Part shown: in pieces, positions 1 to 4,274 of the stretch
Layout: each line of letters starts with the position of its first letter
Numbering within the stretch: position 1 is the first letter of the stretch
Assembly (NCBI GenBank): GCA_027371665.1
Contig: DAHXMP010000108.1
Span: forward strand, 1 to 6,881
Source of the DNA: Bacteroidota bacterium
GTDB taxonomy: Bacteria > Bacteroidota > Ignavibacteria > Kapaibacteriales > UBA2268
DNA length: 6,881 nt
Direction: 5' to 3'
Notes under the pieces: model-generated
Database searches by the model: none
What the model was told of the DNA's origin: nothing
What the model saw: only the letters and a program-made list of their open reading frames with translations
Position numbers and translations under genes: made by a program

Positions 1-143
1 CAGGACTTGTTGTAAGCTCATTTAATTTTACCCGGTATTGCATTTAATATTGAAATGAAAAATGTTTATGGATAAAAAAATTTTCGACTTTCCAATATGG
101 TTTTGTGAGTCTATATAACATTCCGACAAAACTAACCACAACT

Positions 144-171
144 ATTCACTGTTCACTATTCCCTATTCACT
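144..171. repeat. Heptanucleotide tandem repeat, four copies
   Basis: Four adjacent 7-base units read ATTCACT, GTTCACT, ATTCCCT and ATTCACT, so two units are identical and each of the others differs from them by one base. A decayed continuation (CTAACACT, then CACCTCACC) runs into the last codons of the neighbouring gene. The array ends 7 bases from the stop codon of the secreted-protein gene at 179-835. Short heptamer arrays of this kind occur between genes in several bacterial groups, cyanobacteria being the best known. No hairpin or terminator is associated with it. The repeat itself is directly visible; any function is unknown. Confidence 0.75.
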
Positions 172-178
172 CTAACAC

Positions 179-835
179 TCACCTCACCCACACCAGCTTC
201 TTAGTCAATGCCTTGTCCGTGGCGGTGAAACGAAGAAGGTATATCCTGCTTGGTTGATTGGACAAATCAAATACAAACTGCCCCCAGCCTTCCGCATTTT
301 GAATCTGTCTTATTATTTTCCCAACCACACTGCAAAGCGTGACAGATTGTACATCTATATTAGAAATTTTTGTGATAATAAAAATACTGCCGAACTGCTG
401 TGTCAGGAAATAATTGTCTGCTTCATCATATGCTGGAGTTTGATTTCCATTGTTGTCCGAGTAGTCTTCAAGAACCGCTTTAGAGATTTGCTCGTCATAA
501 TAAAGTTTGTGAGTGTATTTTTGAATGGCAGGGTCATAAATTAAAATGACGAAATTCTTTTCTTCAAAACTGCCTTGTATAAGAGTGGCTGTTTCTTTCT
601 GATTTATGTTAGCAGATGAATTGATTACTAAAAAATATGCAAGTGCCTGGGGATTACACCCGTCATAATATATGGCATCAAATATATTATCATTATTTAA
701 ATCAAAAAAAAATAATTTCAGTTCCATATTACAATTTTCATTCGGATTATTGAGCGTTATCTTCAATGTAGGTTTGGAATAACCGAATGATAAGCTTATT
801 ATAAAAACTAAAAAAATCAAAATACTTTTTTTCAT
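179..835 (-). CDS. Exported protein with a degenerate T9SS-type C-terminal tail
   Basis: This is a 218-residue protein of unknown function. Residues 1-20 form a signal peptide: a Lys-Lys start, a hydrophobic core of Ile, Leu and Phe, and an SFGYS cleavage region. Residues 45-53 carry an acidic loop of the form DxNxDxxxD, like calcium-binding loops of EF-hand, dockerin or FG-GAP type; a second Asp/Asn-rich stretch lies near 124-131. Residues about 158-218 resemble the beta-sandwich T9SS sorting domain: a VTLCSVVGK strand with the usual V-x-I-x-x-x-x-G pattern, a FDLS strand, an IYLLRF strand and a basic KKLVWVR end. The PNP motif that normally opens this domain is absent, so the tail is shortened or diverged. 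The start is well supported: AGGTGA lies 4 nt before the ATG, in the 17-nt gap after the upstream gene. The short gap suggests co-transcription with that gene. No homologue was recognised for the middle part. Confidence 0.85.
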   Translation of the reverse strand: MKKSILIFLVFIISLSFGYSKPTLKITLNNPNENCNMELKLFFFDLNNDNIFDAIYYDGCNPQALAYFLVINSSANINQKETATLIQGSFEEKNFVILIYDPAIQKYTHKLYYDEQISKAVLEDYSDNNGNQTPAYDEADNYFLTQQFGSIFIITKISNIDVQSVTLCSVVGKIIRQIQNAEGWGQFVFDLSNQPSRIYLLRFTATDKALTKKLVWVR

Positions 836-852
836 AATATCACCTGAGCAAT

Positions 853-2820
853 CTATCTGAGAATTACAAATGGCCGTGAATCGGCACTGTGCTTTCCTTG
901 GACAACAATGAAATACATCCCGTTCCTGAGAGAAGATAAATTTAGATTGATAACATTATTTTCATTGCCAATTTTTGAAATCCTTGTCAAATCAGTCACT
1001 TCTTCTCCTAATGAATTGAATATCTTCAGACTAATAATATTGTTTAATTCTTCATTCAAACGAATAAAGCATTGACCGGATGCTGGATTGGGAAATATGT
1101 CTTTGATTATTCTGTTTTCTTTGTTGTTTATTAGTTCTAAAACATCCGTAACAGGCTGTGTGAAAAACATAGACCAAGACCATTCACTCGTAGTATCATT
1201 CCTTCTCGACCTCAATCTAAACACATAATAGCTGTCAGGTAGTAATTCGACATGATATGTTGTATCCTTATAATTCGTTTCGCCTGCAACATTAATAACT
1301 GTATACGGGTCCTGGTAATAATCTAAGTTTAAATCATATCCGTCAACTTTTTCGAGTGTTGTCCATTTTATCGTTAATGAAGTAGGATAAAGAATACCTG
1401 AATATGGCTCAGGTTCAAGTATTATTGGCAAATTTAAAGCATTTTCATCGTGTATTGTTTTTAAAAAACCAGCTAAATAATCTTCGTTCCATTCACTCGA
1501 TATTGAATCATTATACGCTCTTATTTTAAACCTATAATACATGTTATATTCGAGCGTGTCAAGTGTTAATGTTGTATCTGAAACAACGGTATCTGCAATA
1601 TCTACATAATTAAAGTAAAAAGAATCCCTGCTGCATTTTGATGTTATTAATTCATAATTGTTTGCACCATCAATTTTATCCCACTCAAGTTTAACTCCAT
1701 AAACAGGAACTGTATTCATAAATGCTTTATTATTTATAGTTGGCGCTTTTAATATTTTATTGATTGTACGTTTAATAATTTCATGATTTGGAATGGATGC
1801 ATAAGCCGCATCTAATGATGGATATATAACATAATATATATTATGGGTTGTAAAATTAAAAGGTTGAAATTCTCTAAACCAATTTTCTCCTCCGTCAGTA
1901 GTATATAATATTAAACCGTTATCTCCAACTACAATACCGTTGTTTTTATCGTAAAAATCGAAATCATTAAATTTACCAAAAATTGCACTGGGTTCGATAT
2001 ATTTTTGATGAGTCCATGTCAGTCCTCCGTCCTTAGTATGATATATCAATGAATCCATGCTCCCAGCCGCACCTATAGCCCAACCTGTATTTTTATCAAT
2101 AAATTTTATTTTTTCAATGTTTTTTGGAATTACAGTTGATTTTGTCCAATTCGTACCTCCATCTTCAGTTGTATAAATATATCCTTTGTTTAATGGGCTC
2201 CCCTGATAATAATATTCACGTAAAAGTATAATGAAATCATTTTTAGAAACACATTCTATTTGTTGAATTAAATCATTTTTGGTTTCAATTGGCAAAGCTA
2301 TTGCTTTCCATGTTTGCCAACCGTCATTAGTAATCAGGAGAGATTTAATAATTGAATCTCGGCCTAAAGTATATATTACAACTCCATAATTTTCATCTAA
2401 CATTGAAATTGACAATATAGAAGAATTTGAATCAAATTCGATTCTCGTCCATGTTTTTCCTGAATCATTTGATTTAATCATTAATCCAGGTTTTGATGTA
2501 TTATTACGAACTTTTCCCGTCATAATAATATTTTTTAAAGATGGATAAACTATTGAATACAACCAATCATTTGTATTGGAATCAATAAAAATTGTATTCC
2601 AGCTATTTCCTCCATCATTCGTTGTTTTTATAATAGTGTGGTTAATACTATCATTTGTCATTAGAACAATATGATTCTTATCTGCATAATTTATATTCCC
2701 ATACATATTGCTGTCCACAACTTCCCATTGATAACGAAGCTGTGCTGACAAAATATGTGTACAGGATATTAGAATGAAAAATATAAATAGAAAAATGTGA
2801 TGTTTTAAGAAATTGAACAT
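853..2820 (-). CDS. Secreted Asp-box beta-propeller protein with FN3-like domains and T9SS sorting domain
   Basis: This 655-residue protein is probably carried to the cell surface or medium by type IX secretion. Residues 1-27 are a signal peptide ending in SAQ; a LISC sequence at 17-20 could alternatively act as a lipobox. Residues about 28-356 hold six Asp-box (BNR) motifs of the S/T-x-D-x-G-x-x-W type, with the Asp at residues 69, 119, 166, 220, 264 and 309, as in sortilin/Ycf48-like beta-propellers. No sialidase catalytic set (Arg triad, Tyr/Glu) was recognised, so an enzyme is unlikely. Two fibronectin-III-like domains follow (about 360-455 and 463-558), each with a L-x-W strand, a YxFxIR/YVFRLR strand and a SEW turn. 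Residues 570-655 are a typical T9SS type A domain: FPNPASG, LKIFNSLGEEV, LNLSSLRNGMYFIVV and a final Arg. CGGAG lies 5 nt before the ATG. It is first of a probable two-gene operon. The ligand is unknown. Confidence 0.92.
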   Translation of the reverse strand: MFNFLKHHIFLFIFFILISCTHILSAQLRYQWEVVDSNMYGNINYADKNHIVLMTNDSINHTIIKTTNDGGNSWNTIFIDSNTNDWLYSIVYPSLKNIIMTGKVRNNTSKPGLMIKSNDSGKTWTRIEFDSNSSILSISMLDENYGVVIYTLGRDSIIKSLLITNDGWQTWKAIALPIETKNDLIQQIECVSKNDFIILLREYYYQGSPLNKGYIYTTEDGGTNWTKSTVIPKNIEKIKFIDKNTGWAIGAAGSMDSLIYHTKDGGLTWTHQKYIEPSAIFGKFNDFDFYDKNNGIVVGDNGLILYTTDGGENWFREFQPFNFTTHNIYYVIYPSLDAAYASIPNHEIIKRTINKILKAPTINNKAFMNTVPVYGVKLEWDKIDGANNYELITSKCSRDSFYFNYVDIADTVVSDTTLTLDTLEYNMYYRFKIRAYNDSISSEWNEDYLAGFLKTIHDENALNLPIILEPEPYSGILYPTSLTIKWTTLEKVDGYDLNLDYYQDPYTVINVAGETNYKDTTYHVELLPDSYYVFRLRSRRNDTTSEWSWSMFFTQPVTDVLELINNKENRIIKDIFPNPASGQCFIRLNEELNNIISLKIFNSLGEEVTDLTRISKIGNENNVINLNLSSLRNGMYFIVVQGKHSADSRPFVILR

Positions 2821-2839
2821 GGAAACTCCGAAAATTTAA

Positions 2840-2859
2840 TAATTTTTATTAATTTTTAT
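2840..2859. repeat. Two tandem copies of a 10-bp AT sequence
   Basis: TAATTTTTAT occurs twice in direct succession, 20 bases before the start codon of the propeller gene and probably inside its 5' leader. It could be a binding site or only low-complexity AT sequence; the base composition makes chance duplication plausible. No promoter of the TAnnTTTG type was found for the propeller gene in this gap. Confidence 0.4.
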
Positions 2860-2864
2860 AGAAT

Positions 2865-2888
2865 GTCCATCCCTTTTAAAGGATGGAC
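2865..2888. other. Perfect 8-bp inverted repeat (hairpin) between two secreted-protein genes
   Basis: GTCCATCC (2865-2872) and GGATGGAC (2881-2888) are exact reverse complements around an 8-base loop. It lies in the 137-nt gap between the stop of the cysteine-rich gene and the start of the propeller gene. Neither side carries the T run of an intrinsic terminator: on the minus strand the sequence continues ATTCTATAAAA. It may protect the 3' end of the upstream mRNA, separate expression of the two genes, or be a dispersed palindromic repeat. The structure is visible; the role is inference. Confidence 0.6.
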
Positions 2889-2957
2889 TGTTAAAATTGA
2901 AAAACCGATATAAAAAATACTTAAGCATTTATAAATTTATTTCAATCAAATAAATAT

Positions 2958-3575
2958 CTATTCATCTGTACAAATAGTGAAGCATCCTTTGCCTTGGTTA
3001 AGCGGGCATAATGATACATTATAATGTGTCGGCGGCAATGTATAAAGATTACCATTATTATCCATACATAATTGATAAAACACTTGGCAACATCCCGGTT
3101 GTTCACAAGGTATTAAATCAGAACAACCATCGGGATTAACCGTTCCCCAATGCCAGCAGGATGCAACATAAAAATCATAAAAATTATTGTCACCGCATCC
3201 GGGTCTGTGTGGTAAACATTCCGACCCACAAGGTCCATTCGCAGGTATATGAAGAAGAATATAATCCATTATTGCATCAAAAAGTTGATGTTCATTACCC
3301 TGATAATAAATTCTGCAATCTAAAGGAATAGATTCTATAGGTGAATTAATCGCAAAAGTACAATAATAAATTCCTGAAGCTTTTTTTAAGCATCTTTGAT
3401 AAGTGCACTCTACAGTAAAATCATCCCCACAATCCAAATGTATAGTTTGGGGACAATTTACCGGTGGGTCACATAAATAATATTCAGGATTAGGGTTGCA
3501 AATTAATACACCCTGCCCAAAAGAACTGAACTGAATCAATATTAATGAAACAATTAATAATATCAATGTTTTCAT
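2958..3575 (-). CDS. Cysteine-rich exported protein of unknown function
   Basis: This 205-residue protein matches no family I can name. Residues 1-20 or 21 are a signal peptide (Lys at position 2-3 of the start, a Leu/Ile core, SSFGQ cleavage region). The mature part has 20 cysteines, at 26, 35, 41, 49, 57, 62, 72, 87, 116, 120, 127, 140, 151, 157, 162, 163, 170, 190, 198 and 202. The even number suggests up to ten disulfides and an oxidised location such as periplasm, outer membrane or outside. Cysteines cluster in two blocks (26-87 and 116-202), with a helix-like cysteine-free stretch near 96-111, so two small domains are likely. Aromatic residues surround the C-terminal cysteines (ASCWHWG, GCCQVFYQLC). 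Unlike the two genes downstream it has no T9SS tail and ends directly in ICTDE. The start is supported by GAAAGGA at 3583-3589, 7 nt from the ATG. It is 137 nt upstream of the propeller gene, so shared transcription is possible. Confidence 0.85.
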   Translation of the reverse strand: MKTLILLIVSLILIQFSSFGQGVLICNPNPEYYLCDPPVNCPQTIHLDCGDDFTVECTYQRCLKKASGIYYCTFAINSPIESIPLDCRIYYQGNEHQLFDAIMDYILLHIPANGPCGSECLPHRPGCGDNNFYDFYVASCWHWGTVNPDGCSDLIPCEQPGCCQVFYQLCMDNNGNLYTLPPTHYNVSLCPLNQGKGCFTICTDE

Positions 3576-3593
3576 AATTTTTTCCTTTCAAAT

Positions 3594-3613
3594 TTTACTT
3601 TTCTAAAAGTAAA
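3594..3613. promoter_or_regulatory. 9-bp palindrome, possible operator
   Basis: TTTACTTTT (3594-3602) and AAAAGTAAA (3605-3613) are exact reverse complements separated by two bases. The site is 18 bases upstream of the start codon of the cysteine-rich gene. It fills most of the space between the proposed -33 and -7 elements of the plus-strand promoter. Its near-perfect symmetry with a 2-base centre fits a dimeric regulator site better than an RNA hairpin. A protein bound here could affect both divergent transcripts. All of this apart from the symmetry is inference, and AT-rich composition raises the chance of coincidence. Confidence 0.4.
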
Positions 3614-3624
3614 GCATATTTTTG
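3594..3624 (+). promoter_or_regulatory. Candidate Bacteroidota-type promoter for a short plus-strand RNA
   Basis: TATTTTTG at 3617-3624 matches the Bacteroidota -7 element TAnnTTTG exactly. The matching -33 position, 19 bases upstream, reads TTTA (3594-3597), three of the four bases of TTTG. Transcription would begin near 3629-3632, which is where the first stem-loop of the proposed RNA begins. The use of this consensus in the source organism is assumed, not shown. Confidence 0.35.
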
Positions 3625-3628
3625 AAAT

Positions 3629-3712
3629 ACTGCTTGTACGACATTCAGTTATTATTCAAGCAGTTGTTCGTGGGCTAACGAGGAAGCCCCTCGTTAGTCC
3701 TTTTATATTTTT
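3629..3712 (+). ncRNA. Candidate structured small RNA of about 80 nt
   Basis: Two consecutive hairpins follow the TAnnTTTG element. The first has an exact 8-bp stem, ACTGCTTG (3629-3636) with CAAGCAGT (3657-3664), and a 20-base loop. A 7-base spacer follows, then a 12-bp terminator hairpin (3672-3700) and a T-rich tail. The order promoter, stem-loop, terminator within about 120 bases is what a free-standing small RNA looks like. It is oriented away from the cysteine-rich gene and towards the 3' end of the CHASE2 gene. No known family (tRNA, 6S, tmRNA, SRP, riboswitch) was recognised and no open reading frame of note lies inside. On the other strand the same hairpins could belong to the leader of the cysteine-rich mRNA, but without a T tract there. 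A structured leader is therefore the main alternative. Confidence 0.4.
3672..3712 (+). terminator. Intrinsic terminator, plus strand
   Basis: GGGCTAACGAGG (3672-3683) pairs with CCTCGTTAGTCC (3689-3700) over 12 bp with one G-T wobble, closing a 5-base loop (AAGCC). TTTTATATTTTT follows at once on the plus strand. On the minus strand the hairpin is followed by ACGAACAAC, so it can terminate only rightward transcription. No annotated plus-strand protein gene feeds into it, which is the main reason to propose a small RNA upstream. Confidence 0.7.
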
Positions 3713-4112
3713 TATATGCTCAGGCAAATACATTGCAGCATTGCGTCTATCCGATATAAATTTGAATTTTTATGTTTTCTTTATTACCATCCAAATCTGT
3801 TTATGAAATTTTAATTTTATTTTTTTTCTTCAAAAATCACAACACTTTTTTAAAATTTGTCACTTCCCATATATATAAGTGGTATGAAACCGAAAAATTT
3901 CCCACATTTTTTTCATTATTTTTTAAATTATTTTTCCACAATTTTGTAATTATCCTGTTTATAATGCACTTACAAATGCAAAAAAAATGCAAAAAATTTA
4001 CCTTTAGCACTCTTACTTACCCATATATTATTGGAATAATAATTCATGCAAATAAATGAATAATTGGTTGATTCTAATACCAGCTCTTGTGTTTCAGGCT
4101 CTGTATAGCTTT
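3713..4112. other. AT-rich intergenic stretch without a supported gene
   Basis: About 400 bases of very low GC sequence with long T and A runs. A plus-strand reading frame of 95 codons (3772-4059) is open, but its product is mostly Phe, Ile, Lys and Leu, which is what such composition yields by chance. TAAATTTG at 3757-3764 matches TAnnTTTG on the plus strand but has no convincing -33 box. Small features are an 11-base direct repeat beginning AAATGC (3974 and 3985) and a 5-bp inverted repeat CACTT/AAGTG (3861-3881). Nothing here is strong enough to assign a function. Confidence 0.5.
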
Positions 4113-4226
4113 TTAATCAGTGCAGCAGACAGTTCTTTCGTTTGAAAAAAGTGCAAAACCTGAAATCAAGTAACAGCAGAGCAATACTGGAAATTTTAAA
4201 ATTGCTAAAAATCCGAAATACCTCAT
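4113..4226 (-). CDS. Possible 37-residue hydrophobic peptide
   Basis: A short frame starts at the ATG at 4224-4226 and ends with TAA at 4113-4115. The product begins MRYFGFLAILK, continues with a hydrophobic run PVLLCCYLISGFALF and ends NERTVCCTD. This looks like one membrane helix or a signal peptide followed by a very short tail with two adjacent cysteines. A GTG two codons upstream is an alternative start. It lies 48 nt after the CHASE2 gene on the same strand. Base composition here is less AT-biased than in the stretch to its left. No clear Shine-Dalgarno sequence precedes it, and a frame of this length can be open by chance. It could be a small membrane protein, the remnant of a larger exported protein, or nothing. 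Confidence 0.2.
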   Translation of the reverse strand: MRYFGFLAILKFPVLLCCYLISGFALFSNERTVCCTD

Positions 4227-4274
4227 CTGCACAAGCCGGAATGTGTTATTAGCTTGTATTTAAAAAAAGAATCA

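Noticed and set aside
1..43. Possible start of a further minus-strand gene, ATG at 41-43 or at 19-21, running off the left edge
   Set aside because: At most 14 codons are visible, there is no ribosome binding site, and other frames in the same bases are equally open.
254..544. Plus-strand frame of 96 codons
   Set aside because: It lies wholly opposite the well-supported exported-protein gene at 179-835, which has a signal peptide, a Shine-Dalgarno sequence and a domain-like tail.
3629..3704. tRNA-like length of the hairpin region
   Set aside because: The two stems do not form a cloverleaf, and there is no TTCGANNC arm, acceptor pairing or CCA end.
3772..4059. Plus-strand frame of 95 codons, with TAAATTTG just upstream that could make it a leaderless gene
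   Set aside because: The product is dominated by Phe, Ile, Lys and Leu as expected from random AT-rich sequence, there is no ribosome binding site, no -33 element and no recognisable domain.
4231..4268. Possible terminator after the CHASE2 gene: ACAAGC/GCTTGT inverted repeat and a nearby T run on the minus strand
   Set aside because: The T run comes before the inverted repeat in the direction of transcription, and the stem is only 6 bp with a 15-base loop, so the layout is wrong for an intrinsic terminator.
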